From Hymenobacter daecheongensis DSM 21074 (GTDB taxonomy: Bacteria > Bacteroidota > Bacteroidia > Cytophagales > Hymenobacteraceae): a DNA stretch of 64,000 nt. How positions within the stretch are numbered: position 1 is the first letter of the stretch; every line of letters begins with the position of its first letter. The stretch covers positions 248,001 to 312,000 of the forward strand of contig NZ_FQYN01000006.1 in NCBI RefSeq assembly GCF_900141805.1, given 5' to 3'. A program made the position numbers and the translations under genes. The notes under the pieces are model-generated. The model did no database searches. It saw nothing but the letters and a program-made list of their open reading frames with translations, and was not told the origin of the DNA. Positions 53,104 through 63,656 of this stretch are shown here, in pieces.

Positions 53104-55113
53104 TTATTCTGTCGGCTCACCGCTTTTGTCGATATAAAATGTGCGGCCTTCCTGCACCACGCGGGCGCGGCCGTCGGCGAAGTCGCCGGCATCGGTGTAG
53201 CGGCCGAAGGGTTTGGTATCGGGGTTGGGCTCGTCGAGGTAGTCTTGGCTGATGAATGTGTAGGTGCCCTGCAGCTTCACTCGCGCCAGCCCGTCATGGA
53301 AAGAATAAGCTTCCTGAAACAGTACGGGCGGCTTGGTTTCGGCCTCCGGCCCCACAATGTAGAACCAGCCCCGGCGGTCGAGCACGGCGGCGCGGCCTTC
53401 GGAAAAGTCCAGAGCGTTATAGTAGTAATGGCTGAATTCCTCGCCTTTCTCGTCCACGAACGTGTATAGGTCGCCGATGCGGGCGCGGGCAAAGCCGTCG
53501 GCACATGGGTTCAGAGCATCGTAGGCGGGAGCCAGCGTTTCCTCGCCTTTATCATTAATAAAGCCGAACGCGCCCTGCTTCTCCACTACGGCGCGGCCCT
53601 CCCGGAATTCGGCTACGGACGTATAGCGGGCCGGCACCAGCGTATCGCCATCGGCTTCCAAGAAGCCCCACCTGCCGTTCTGCTCAAACGCTTTGGGCGG
53701 CCCCGCCGTGGCCGCTCTAAAGGCCCAGATGGCCACTATCAGCCCCATCAACCCCCCGGCTACTATGCCCAAACGCGGCAGGCGCCGCCGCCATTTGCGC
53801 AGCAGGCGGGCGTAGGGCTGAGTGGCTTTGGCCGGCGCGGAAGCTGCCGGCGCGGCCGAGTGCCGGGCGGCGGCCGGAGCCGAAACAGGAGAAAATGCTG
53901 CTGCCGCAGTTGGTTCGGCTCCTAAGCCCGCCGCCACGGCTGGGTTAGCAGCCGGTTTCGGCGGAGCCGGGGCTGCAGGCTCTGCTGCAGCACTAGCGGC
54001 GGTGGCGGCCTGCATCTGCAGCATCAATTGGCTAAGCTGCTCGATCTTGGCATCCAGCTCCCGGTTACGAGCCTCCGATTCGGCGCGGGAAGCTTGCATG
54101 GCGGCCTCCAGAATGTCTTTTTCCCGGCTCTCGGCCGCAATGCGGGCCTGCAAGGCGGCGGCCTCGGGCGCTACAGCGGGTGCCGCCGCCAGCTTTTCGC
54201 GCAACTGGACGAGGCTCCGTTCCCGCTCGGCCTCGCGGGCTTCCAGCGCCCGGAGCTGAGTGGCCACTTCGGCCTGCATGGTAGTGCGCAGCTGCTCCAG
54301 CTCCTGCTTTTCCTGCTGGCGGGCGGCCACTTCCTCGTAGCCATAGGGCGCCGTGTCGAGGTCATCAATGTCGTGGGCTCCTAGCCAGTGCCACAGCTGG
54401 GTAGCTTTCTGCTGCAAAAAGCCGCCACCTGCCGCCGGTGCCGGGCCCGCTGCGGCAGCAGCTGGCTCCAGCTCCGACTCCGGTTCAGGCTTTGGCTCCG
54501 GTATCAGCAGTGTCTCCGGCACGGATGCGACTTTGCCTGCAGTCAACTCCTGGGCCAGCTGCGCAATATCGGCTTCGGTCAGGTCGATTTCGGGCGTGGC
54601 CAGCTGGGCGAGGCGGCGGGTGAATCGGGTGGGGTCGGCGAGAAGGTGGAAGCTGCTGGCGGCGGGCACGGCGGCCATGCGCTCCTCTACTTCACGCCCA
54701 AATACCACCGGCTCACCAAAAAGCAGTAGGCCCGTGATGAAATTCAGATTGGCTTGCCCGGCTTCCAGATACTGCCGCAGGAAATGCGCCAGGGCCTCTT
54801 TTTGCTGGCTGAACTGCTGAAAAGGATTGTCGGCACCGGCGGCCCCGGTGAGCGGGGCACTATCGAGCTGCCAGGCGGCGTGGGCAAAGTCGCGGATGGC
54901 GAGGTGGCCGCCACGGGGCTCCAGCAGCAGCAGCGTGAGGCTGTGCGGGCGTATCACCACGGCATCTAGGCGGCCGCCATCGGGCAGCATTAGATTGCCT
55001 AGCAGCAGCGTGGCCGGGGCCTGCGGCTCGGCGGCCAGGGCCGCCCGCACGGCCTCAAACTGGACGTGGCGGGCCGCATCGGAGAAAGGAGCGGGTAAAA
55101 AAGCGTGAAGCAT
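53104..55113 (-). CDS. NERD-like / coiled-coil / transmembrane / WG-repeat protein
   Basis: A 669-residue multi-domain protein. Residues about 1-190 resemble a nuclease-related (NERD-like) domain (LLLGNLMLPDGGRLDAVVIR, LLLLEPRGGHLAI), though the usual E-x-K is replaced by E-P-R. A charged coiled coil follows (about 260-380), then a single membrane span (VAGGLMGLIVAIWAF near 457-471). The C-terminus has five WG-type repeats such as NGRWGFLEADGDTLVPARYT and QGAFGFINDKGEETLAPAYD. The orientation is probably N-terminus inside, repeats outside or periplasmic. Function unknown. Confidence 0.78.
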   Translation of the reverse strand: MLHAFLPAPFSDAARHVQFEAVRAALAAEPQAPATLLLGNLMLPDGGRLDAVVIRPHSLTLLLLEPRGGHLAIRDFAHAAWQLDSAPLTGAAGADNPFQQFSQQKEALAHFLRQYLEAGQANLNFITGLLLFGEPVVFGREVEERMAAVPAASSFHLLADPTRFTRRLAQLATPEIDLTEADIAQLAQELTAGKVASVPETLLIPEPKPEPESELEPAAAAAGPAPAAGGGFLQQKATQLWHWLGAHDIDDLDTAPYGYEEVAARQQEKQELEQLRTTMQAEVATQLRALEAREAERERSLVQLREKLAAAPAVAPEAAALQARIAAESREKDILEAAMQASRAESEARNRELDAKIEQLSQLMLQMQAATAASAAAEPAAPAPPKPAANPAVAAGLGAEPTAAAAFSPVSAPAAARHSAAPAASAPAKATQPYARLLRKWRRRLPRLGIVAGGLMGLIVAIWAFRAATAGPPKAFEQNGRWGFLEADGDTLVPARYTSVAEFREGRAVVEKQGAFGFINDKGEETLAPAYDALNPCADGFARARIGDLYTFVDEKGEEFSHYYYNALDFSEGRAAVLDRRGWFYIVGPEAETKPPVLFQEAYSFHDGLARVKLQGTYTFISQDYLDEPNPDTKPFGRYTDAGDFADGRARVVQEGRTFYIDKSGEPTE

Positions 55114-55251
55114 AAGCGAAGAAAGCGGACCACAATTTTCCGGCCAGGCGGGCCGGGGCGGTTTGTACGGACGGCATCCGCCGTTGGGCTAACTTTTCCG
55201 ACCGCAAGGCAGTATAGCAGGTAGTTTCTTTCGCTTTTTTGGCTCATTACC

Positions 55252-55653
55252 ATGGATTCGACTACGCCTACGCCGCAAACTCCCGTTGTGCCCACCATCC
55301 CGCTGGATGTCACCGATCAGCAGAACTCGGCCCTGCTTGACGACACGCTCAAGCTGCTCAAAGACGGGATGCCGGAAAAAGCCGATGTCCGCGGCCTGAC
55401 CGAAATTGACCGTTGGGCCGAAGTGCTCCGCTCGTCGGAGCGGCCGGGGCTGGCCAAAATCATTCAGGAGCTGAATACGCTGAACGACCAGCTCAGCCAC
55501 CCCGACACCGCCGCCCACGACATTGCCGAAACCCTGGCCACGCTGGGGGCCGAAACCGGCAAGGTGGCCGAGGAAACCAGCGACAACTACGGCGCGCCTC
55601 TTACCCAACTCAGCAAGCTGCTCATTAAGATGGGCAATGCGCTTTCCCGCTAA
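55252..55653 (+). CDS. Hypothetical helical protein
   Basis: A 133-residue acidic protein, all helical by pattern: DLRSSERPGLAKIIQELNTL-like and TLATLGAETGKVAEE segments. No family recognised. It is divergent from the NERD/WG protein gene, 138 bases apart, and is followed by a very stable terminator. Confidence 0.65.
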   Translation: MDSTTPTPQTPVVPTIPLDVTDQQNSALLDDTLKLLKDGMPEKADVRGLTEIDRWAEVLRSSERPGLAKIIQELNTLNDQLSHPDTAAHDIAETLATLGAETGKVAEETSDNYGAPLTQLSKLLIKMGNALSR

Positions 55654-55667
55654 TAGGCAAAGCTTTA

Positions 55668-55720
55668 CCAGCTACGCAAAAGCCCCAACCAGCAACTGGT
55701 TGGGGCTTTTGCGTAGCTGG
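55668..55720. terminator. Very long perfect terminator hairpin
   Basis: Arms 55668-55692 and 55696-55720 form a perfect 25-base-pair stem with a three-base loop, including AAAA/TTTT. It ends the 55252 gene and is strong in both directions. Confidence 0.9.
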
Positions 55721-55789
55721 CAGGGCCGGCGGCAGCTGCTATCGGCAGAAAACCCGGCCCACAGGAAGCGGAGGCACACGCGGGAGGCG

Positions 55790-55797
55790 TACTTTTG
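55790..55797 (+). promoter_or_regulatory. -7 element of the 55833 gene
   Basis: TACTTTTG matches the Bacteroidota -7 consensus, 36 bases before the ATG at 55833. Confidence 0.45.
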
Positions 55798-55832
55798 CGC
55801 CGTCATTTTTCCGCCGCTTTTCGTGGTTCTTT

Positions 55833-56864
55833 ATGCCTGCTTCCCCCGCGCCTGACCTGACGCTGTACTATCCTTTTGAGGAAAAACAGTTCGCCGACCA
55901 CTGTTTTTTGTGCGGCACGCCCACCACGCCGGCCCAGGCCGTGCTGGTGTTTGATGAGTGGCTGCTGCAGCGCTATCAGCTGGCCGGGCAGCGCATTCAG
56001 CTGCTCGACCAGAGCGTGCAGGAATACCAGAATCTGCGGGTGCCGTGCTGCCCCGGCTGCCGCACGCGCTACGTGCAGCCGCTGGAAGCCACGGTGGCCG
56101 CAGCTACTGCTGCCGGCCCGGCCGGCCTGCGGGCTTTGGACGAAAAAACGCTGTTTCTGTGGCTGGGCAAGATGTTTTATGGCATCCTGGTGCTGGAGCT
56201 GCTCAACGAGTTGAATCCGCTCATCAAACCCCAGTATCCGCTTTCTGAGAACGGGCAGATGCTGCGGCGGCTTCAGGCGTTCTTCCAGACGTTTCAGGCG
56301 CTGCGGGTGCCCATCGTGTTTGAGGACTTCGTGCCGGCCTCCATCTTCCTACTCGAAACCGACCCTGGACAGGACCCGATTTCGTTTGAGTACGACGACG
56401 ATCTGACCACCATGACGTTCAGCATCAAGCTAAATGGCATGATCATCATTGCCTGCTTCATCGACAATGGGCTGCTGCGCCAGGCCATGCGCCGCGTGTA
56501 TCAGGATGCCCAGCGGCCGCTACACCCCGTGCAGTTGGCCGAGTTCAAAGCCCGTGTGTATTACGGGGCGCACCTGCTGAACGTGATACCCGATTACTAT
56601 CCGCGTCCCATACAGCCCCACGACGACCATATCATATACGATACGCTCATCGACGACATTACGCGGGAGATTTTCAATCCGTGGGAAAATTCCGGCTACG
56701 GGCAGTCGTTGCAGGAAATGTGGAAGCGGTGGCAGATTCCGTACACCGAAATCATGCGCGACCCCGCGCGGCCGTTGAGCTACTTATACGATGCGCAGGG
56801 CACGCCGCGCACGCTGGAAAGCTTTCCGGTGGCCAGCAAGGCTGGCGAACCATCAGACCAATAG
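55833..56864 (+). CDS. Hypothetical protein with two CxxC motifs
   Basis: A 343-residue protein with CLFCG-type HCFLCGTPTT near residue 27 and VPCCPGCRTRY near residue 70, probably one zinc ribbon. The rest is alpha/beta with no recognised domain. It ends five bases before the convergent 56869 gene with no terminator between them. Cytosolic by lack of signal peptide. Confidence 0.7.
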   Translation: MPASPAPDLTLYYPFEEKQFADHCFLCGTPTTPAQAVLVFDEWLLQRYQLAGQRIQLLDQSVQEYQNLRVPCCPGCRTRYVQPLEATVAAATAAGPAGLRALDEKTLFLWLGKMFYGILVLELLNELNPLIKPQYPLSENGQMLRRLQAFFQTFQALRVPIVFEDFVPASIFLLETDPGQDPISFEYDDDLTTMTFSIKLNGMIIIACFIDNGLLRQAMRRVYQDAQRPLHPVQLAEFKARVYYGAHLLNVIPDYYPRPIQPHDDHIIYDTLIDDITREIFNPWENSGYGQSLQEMWKRWQIPYTEIMRDPARPLSYLYDAQGTPRTLESFPVASKAGEPSDQ

Positions 56865-56868
56865 GAAG

Positions 56869-57387
56869 TTAGCCAGCTCGCCAAACTGGCCCGGCCTTTT
56901 CCACTTTTACTATTTTCACGCCTTTCCACATCTCATCGAGATGCTCCCATTTGGCGGCCAGAATATCCATGCAGTGCCGGTGGCGGCGGTTCATGGTGTC
57001 GTGAATGATGTAGGTGCCGTCGAGCTTCTTGGAGATGCCCGTGACGCGCACTGAGTCGCCGAAGCTGAACGTGCCGCCCCAGGGCTTGAGCAAGTCGCGC
57101 GACAGGGCCATCCAGCGGTTTTTGCTGGAGTGTTGCGGGGTAATAAAGGAGTTATCGGCCGTGATAAACGGCTCAGAGTCAGTCTGCCGAGGGTCAGGCT
57201 CGTAGATGGTGGCCGTGACGGTATACGTGGGCAGATGACGGGGCACTCGCTTGGGAACAATGAGCGAAGGAGTAACCAACGATACCGTGCGCGGGCTCAG
57301 GTGCGCTACGGTGGAGGGGAGGGCAGCGGCGCTGAAAATGGGCCGTGGAGGAAAGAGGAAGGTCAGCAGGAATAAAGCAAGGGACAT
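56869..57387 (-). CDS. Exported 3D-domain (double-psi beta-barrel) protein
   Basis: A 172-residue protein with a hydrophobic start (LALFLLTFLFPP) as signal or anchor. The C-terminal domain reads FGDSVRVTGISKKLDGTYII then HDTMNRRHRHCMDIL, the 3D/double-psi barrel pattern of MltA/RlpA-like proteins, with conserved D residues. Such domains often act on or bind peptidoglycan. Function inferred from fold only. Confidence 0.8.
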   Translation of the reverse strand: MSLALFLLTFLFPPRPIFSAAALPSTVAHLSPRTVSLVTPSLIVPKRVPRHLPTYTVTATIYEPDPRQTDSEPFITADNSFITPQHSSKNRWMALSRDLLKPWGGTFSFGDSVRVTGISKKLDGTYIIHDTMNRRHRHCMDILAAKWEHLDEMWKGVKIVKVEKAGPVWRAG

Positions 57388-58127
57388 GACGTTTGGGTTG
57401 ATGAACTCTTCTTTTGTCCGAAGAGGATGGACGGCCGGCCGACCCGGCTTGTGGGAGGCGAATTACCTGATCCGGAAGGAAAGGGTTATTCTGATCAGGT
57501 AAAGACAAAGCAGCTGCGCTACCAGACTGCGGGAGGTACATAAGGGAAATCTAATATAGAGTATTATTATAATTTGTTGTATTTATAAAATATTGGCATT
57601 CGAATAGAACCCCAAAAGTAGCGGAATTTTTTTAGCCTTCCGCTAACCACTTTAGCCGCCTATTAGGCAACGCGTTGGCAGCATTACAGTTCTGCAATGC
57701 AGAAAATCCTGAAAAGGCTGTTTCCAGGCCGTCCACGCACAAGCAGTTCATCAATGCATAGACGGGGCGGAACCCAACATGGCTGAATGCAGCGAGCTAC
57801 AACGCTGAAATGATCCGGCCTTGTAGCTCACGGTCAATGATATTGCCCTCAATCGATATATGTGTATGCTCGCGCTATACAGTGTGGTATTGGTTGAAGT
57901 AAAAAAGTTATTCATTCAAAAACGCCTAATCAACTTAAGCCTTTCCTGCCCGTAGGAAAGGCTTTGCGCTTAATTTTGAATAGCTTGGCTGACGCAACTT
58001 CCGCGTACTGAAATCAGTTGCCTAATCAATGCGCTGAATAAGAGGCGTATTTGCATACGCGAATGTAAGTTTTTGCCTTGCACGCCAGCCGTATACATTT
58101 ACGGCTGACTCATCCTGCTCCGATTAT
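57388..58127. other. 740-base AT-rich intergenic region before odhA
   Basis: No gene is convincing here. It holds a perfect dyad TTACCTGATC/GATCAGGTAA at 57463-57502 with a 20-base spacer, a ten-base-pair hairpin at 57937-57964 (AAGCCTTTCC/GGAAAGGCTT), and the odhA promoter candidate at 58072-58101. A small RNA cannot be excluded. Confidence 0.5.
58072..58101 (+). promoter_or_regulatory. Candidate odhA promoter
   Basis: TTTG at 58072-58075, an 18-base spacer and TACATTTA at 58094-58101 loosely match the Bacteroidota consensus, 26 bases upstream of the odhA ATG. Confidence 0.4.
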
Positions 58128-61058
58128 ATGGACGCTTACTCCTATATCGCCAACGCCCACGGCGACTACATTGAACAGCTGTACCAAGCGTACAAGCAAA
58201 ACCCGGAATCAGTCGATTTCGGCTGGCGCAAGTTCTTCGAAGGCTTTGACTTTTCGCAACAGTATCCGGCTGATGATCAGCTGGCTACTGGAGCAGGGGC
58301 GGCTCAGCCTATCGTGCGGCCTGCTGTAACTGGCAGCCCTGCTACGCTGGACGGCATTCGGGAGCAGCAGCCGGCCTACGGGGTGCTAAATACCGATGCT
58401 TCTACCAACGATGGCGGCTCCATTATGCCCCTCGACGGCCTTTCGACCGACAAAGAAACGGCCGTTAGCAACCTGATTCATGCGTTTCGGAGCCGCGGCC
58501 ACCTGCGGGCGAAAACCAACCCGGTGCGGGAGCGCAAAGACCGCAAAGCCCGCCTCGACCTTACCGATTTCGGCCTGAGCGAGGCCGACCTCGATACGTC
58601 GTTCCGGAACGGCTCACTGTTGGGCCTGGACGCTACGGCCAAGCTGCGCGACATTGTAGCGGCGCTGGAGAAAGTGTACACCCGCAGCATTGGCTTCGAA
58701 TATATGTACATCCGCGACCCGCAGGTGCTCGACTGGTTTCGCGAAAAAGTGGAGAAGGATTCGCTGAGCTTCAACCCCGGGGTGGAGTACAAAAAGCGTA
58801 TTCTGAAGAAGCTGAACGAGGCAGTGGTATTTGAGAACTTCCTGCATACCAAGTTTTTGGGGCAGAAGCGCTTCTCGCTGGAAGGCGGCGAAACCACCAT
58901 TCCAGCCCTTGATGCCATTATCAATAAGTCGTCGGAGCTGGGGGTGAAGGAAGTGATGATTGGGATGGCCCACCGCGGCCGCCTGAACGTGCTGGCCAAC
59001 ATCATGGGCAAGACGTACGAGCAGATCTTCTCGGAATTCGAGGGCACGGCCGTACCTGACCTGACGATGGGCGACGGCGACGTGAAGTACCATATGGGCT
59101 ACTCGTCGGAGGTAGAAACCGAGGGCGGGCAGAAGGTGAACCTGAAGCTGGCGCCCAACCCCTCGCACCTGGAAGCGGTGAACCCCGTGGTACAGGGCTT
59201 CGTGCGGGCCAAGATTGAGCACCAATACGCCGACGACTACCACCAGATTCTGCCCATCCTGATTCATGGCGACGCGGCGCTGGCCGGCCAGGGCATCGGC
59301 TACGAGCTGACGCAGATGTCGTTGCTGGAAGGTTACAAGACCGGCGGCACCATTCACTTCGTGATTAACAACCAGGTCGGCTTCACCACCGACTTTGAGG
59401 ATGCCCGCTCTAGTATCTACAGCACAGATCTGGCCAAAATCATTGACGCGCCAGTGTTGCACGTGAATGGCGACGATCCGGAAGCAGTGGTGTTTGCCGT
59501 GCGTCTCGCTACCGAGTACCGCCAGCAATTTCATGCCGATATCTTCATTGATATGGTGTGCTACCGTCGCCACGGTCACAACGAGTCGGACGAGCCGAAA
59601 TTCACCCAGCCCACGCTCTACAACCTCATTTCGAAGCACCAGAACCCGCGCGAGGTGTACAACGCCATGCTGGTAGAGCGCGGCGACGTGGACGCGGCCC
59701 TAGCCGCTCAGATGGACAAAGAGTTCCGCGACACGCTGCAGGCCCGCCTGGATATGGTGAAGCAGAAGCCCTTGCCCTATAACTACCAAGCTCTCGAAAA
59801 CGAATGGCGCAGCCTGCGCCGCTCCAAGCCCGAGGACTTTGAATCGTCGCCGGAAACTGGCATCAGCGAAGAGGTGGTGCAGCAGGTGGGCAAGGCCCTG
59901 ACTACGCTGCCCGAAGGCTTCCGGCCCCTGAAGCAGATTGAGAAGCTGATGGAGGAGCGCCGGAAGATGTTCTTCGAGAGCCGGGTGCTGAACTGGGCCG
60001 CCGGCGAGCTGCTGGCCTACGGCTCGCTGCTGGCCGAGAAGCACATCGTGCGCGTGAGTGGGCAGGATGTGCAGCGCGGCACCTTCTCCCACCGCCACGC
60101 CGTGCTCCACGATGCCGAAACCTCGGCTCCTTACAACTCGCTCAACAACATCGGCGAGAGCCAGGAGAAGCTGAGCATCTTCAACTCGCTGCTGAGTGAG
60201 TACGCGGTGCTGGGCTTTGAATTCGGCTACGCCATGGCCAACCCGACGGCTCTGGTGGTGTGGGAGGCTCAGTTCGGCGACTTCGCCAACGGTGCCCAGA
60301 CTATGATTGACCAGTTCATTGTGAGCAGCGAAAGCAAGTGGCAGCGCATGAACGGCGTAGTGATGCTCTTGCCCCACGGCTACGAGGGCCAGGGCCCCGA
60401 GCACTCCAATGCCCGCCCCGAGCGGTTTTTGCAGCTGGCGGCCGAAAATAACATAATTGTGGCCAACATGACCACGCCGGCCAACTTCTTCCATGCCCTG
60501 CGCCGGCAGCTGACGTGGAGCTTCCGCAAGCCGCTGGTGGTGATGTCGCCGAAATCGATGCTGCGCCACCCGCTGTGCGTGTCGCCGGTGGAGGAGTTTA
60601 CCTCGGGCAACTTCCGCGAGGTGCTCGGCGACACGTTTGCCGAGGCCAAGAAAGTGAAGCGCGTACTGCTGTGCTCGGGCAAAGTATACTTCGACCTGCT
60701 GGAAGAGCAGCGTGCTTCCAACCGCACCGATGTGGCTATCGTGCGGCTGGAGCAGCTGCATCCGTTTCCTAAGAAGCAGCTTGCCATCGAACTGGCTAAG
60801 TACCCCAAAGCCAAACAGTATTGGGTGCAGGAAGAGCCGGAGAATATGGGATACTGGAACTACCTGCTCCGCTTTATGCGCCGCGAGCTGGAAGACGTGG
60901 TGGCCCGCAAGCCCTCGGCCTCGCCGGCTACGGGCTACAACAAGGTGCACGTGAAGGAGCAGAAGGACCTAGTGGCCCGCGCTTTCGGCATTTCTACCGC
61001 CGAGGTAGATGCGGAGAACATCAAAGCCACGGTAGAGGTAGCCAAAAAGCAGGACTAA
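58128..61058 (+). CDS. odhA: 2-oxoglutarate dehydrogenase E1
   Basis: A 976-residue thiamine-diphosphate enzyme of the TCA cycle that decarboxylates 2-oxoglutarate. The N-terminal segment YIEQLYQAYKQNPESVDFGW is the E2-binding peptide region; the core has GMAHRGRLNVLANIMGK, the cofactor segment HGDAALAGQG, and the C-terminal transketolase part with LPHGYEGQGPEHSNARPERF. The start at ATG 58128 gives the expected family N-terminus. The E2 gene odhB lies 750 bases downstream behind a nucleotidyltransferase/HEPN pair. Confidence 0.97.
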   Translation: MDAYSYIANAHGDYIEQLYQAYKQNPESVDFGWRKFFEGFDFSQQYPADDQLATGAGAAQPIVRPAVTGSPATLDGIREQQPAYGVLNTDASTNDGGSIMPLDGLSTDKETAVSNLIHAFRSRGHLRAKTNPVRERKDRKARLDLTDFGLSEADLDTSFRNGSLLGLDATAKLRDIVAALEKVYTRSIGFEYMYIRDPQVLDWFREKVEKDSLSFNPGVEYKKRILKKLNEAVVFENFLHTKFLGQKRFSLEGGETTIPALDAIINKSSELGVKEVMIGMAHRGRLNVLANIMGKTYEQIFSEFEGTAVPDLTMGDGDVKYHMGYSSEVETEGGQKVNLKLAPNPSHLEAVNPVVQGFVRAKIEHQYADDYHQILPILIHGDAALAGQGIGYELTQMSLLEGYKTGGTIHFVINNQVGFTTDFEDARSSIYSTDLAKIIDAPVLHVNGDDPEAVVFAVRLATEYRQQFHADIFIDMVCYRRHGHNESDEPKFTQPTLYNLISKHQNPREVYNAMLVERGDVDAALAAQMDKEFRDTLQARLDMVKQKPLPYNYQALENEWRSLRRSKPEDFESSPETGISEEVVQQVGKALTTLPEGFRPLKQIEKLMEERRKMFFESRVLNWAAGELLAYGSLLAEKHIVRVSGQDVQRGTFSHRHAVLHDAETSAPYNSLNNIGESQEKLSIFNSLLSEYAVLGFEFGYAMANPTALVVWEAQFGDFANGAQTMIDQFIVSSESKWQRMNGVVMLLPHGYEGQGPEHSNARPERFLQLAAENNIIVANMTTPANFFHALRRQLTWSFRKPLVVMSPKSMLRHPLCVSPVEEFTSGNFREVLGDTFAEAKKVKRVLLCSGKVYFDLLEEQRASNRTDVAIVRLEQLHPFPKKQLAIELAKYPKAKQYWVQEEPENMGYWNYLLRFMRRELEDVVARKPSASPATGYNKVHVKEQKDLVARAFGISTAEVDAENIKATVEVAKKQD

Positions 61059-61063
61059 CGCTT

Positions 61064-61384
61064 ATGATAACCGAAGAGCAGATTCAGGCCATTGTCCGCC
61101 GTATCGTGGAAGGCTATCAGCCCGACCGGATTATTCTGTTCGGCTCATACGCCTACGGCACGCCTACGGAGGATAGCGACCTGGATTTGTTGGTGGTGAA
61201 GCGCGATGCCGAACCTTCGGCCATGGCCCGGTCGGTGGCTGTACGCCGGGTATTGCGTGGTGCCGGAGCCGCGGCTATGGATATCCTTATCCGGACGCCG
61301 GAAGAGTTGCTGCTCAAATTGCCTCTTGCTTACACAGTTGAAGCGGAAGCCATACAAAAAGGACGTCTGTTGTATGCTGCTTAA
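61064..61384 (+). CDS. MNT-type nucleotidyltransferase (antitoxin-like)
   Basis: A 106-residue minimal nucleotidyltransferase: FGSYAYGTPTEDSDLDLLV gives the G27-S28 ... D39-x-D41 motif. ATG 61064 follows odhA by five bases. With the overlapping HEPN gene it forms a MntA/HepT-like pair, in which the nucleotidyltransferase AMPylates or otherwise controls the HEPN partner. In many such pairs this is the antitoxin. Confidence 0.88.
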   Translation: MITEEQIQAIVRRIVEGYQPDRIILFGSYAYGTPTEDSDLDLLVVKRDAEPSAMARSVAVRRVLRGAGAAAMDILIRTPEELLLKLPLAYTVEAEAIQKGRLLYAA

Positions 61385-61733
61385 CCCATCCAAACAACAC
61401 CATATCCGCACGTTATTCCAAGTAGCGGAGCGCGACTTGGAAAGCACCGAGGTACTGCTCCGGCATAGCCCGCACCTATATGAAGTCGTCGGGTTCCATT
61501 GCCAGCAGGCAGTAGAGAAGTTACTAAAAGCCGCGTTAGTGGGCGCGCACGTGGCATTCCCATGCACGCACGACCTGGTGCGTTTAGCCGAACTGCTGCC
61601 GGTATCTTTGCAGTTGCCTGACGACCTCATTGACGAGGCGGCGGGACTGAATATTTTTGCGGTACAGCACCGCCACGAGCTGGAAGAAGCGTCAGGGCTG
61701 AATGCGGCTGCCTTGGTTACTTCCAGCAATTGA
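61374..61733 (+). CDS. HEPN-domain protein
   Basis: A 119-residue HEPN protein: VVGFHCQQAVEKLLKAALV and FPCTHDLVRLAEL are the family blocks. It overlaps the nucleotidyltransferase gene by 11 bases. The Rx4-6H RNase motif of toxic HEPN proteins is not clear; the closest segment is QHRHELEEAS (R100, H101). It may therefore not be a ribonuclease. The pair sits between odhA and odhB. Confidence 0.82.
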   Translation: MLLNPSKQHHIRTLFQVAERDLESTEVLLRHSPHLYEVVGFHCQQAVEKLLKAALVGAHVAFPCTHDLVRLAELLPVSLQLPDDLIDEAAGLNIFAVQHRHELEEASGLNAAALVTSSN

Positions 61734-61804
61734 TTTGCGGCCGTGTTTCGGCCGATTATTACCGCATATTTGGCTTAGCTTGTTCTGCCCTTTAGCATTT
61801 TCCC

Positions 61805-63487
<1,683 letters not shown>

Positions 63488-63508
63488 AGCCACCAACCAC
63501 GGATTGGG

Positions 63509-63652
63509 ACGGATTTGTCGGATTTCACGGATTTTGTAAACGACTTCGTTTTCGCTTCGTGGTTTCAATCAACAAAAAAGGCTTGCCAACTGGCAAGCCT
63601 TTTTTGTTCCTGTTTAATCGTCCACGAAATCCGTGAAATCCGACAAATCCGT
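63509..63652. repeat. 26-base perfect inverted repeat enclosing a terminator
   Basis: Arms at 63509-63534 and 63627-63652 are perfect reverse complements made of nine-base units (CGGATTTGT, CGGATTTCA). They enclose the terminator at 63571-63608 and lie between odhB and the convergent haemoglobin gene. Confidence 0.95.
63571..63608. terminator. Bidirectional intrinsic terminator
   Basis: An 18-base-pair perfect stem with a two-base loop and A/T runs, in the middle of the long inverted repeat between odhB and the haemoglobin gene. Confidence 0.93.
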
Positions 63653-63656
63653 GGTT

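Noticed and set aside
59700..60950. Minus-strand open frame of 416 codons opposite odhA
   Set aside because: Shadow of the odhA coding frame, no recognisable protein.
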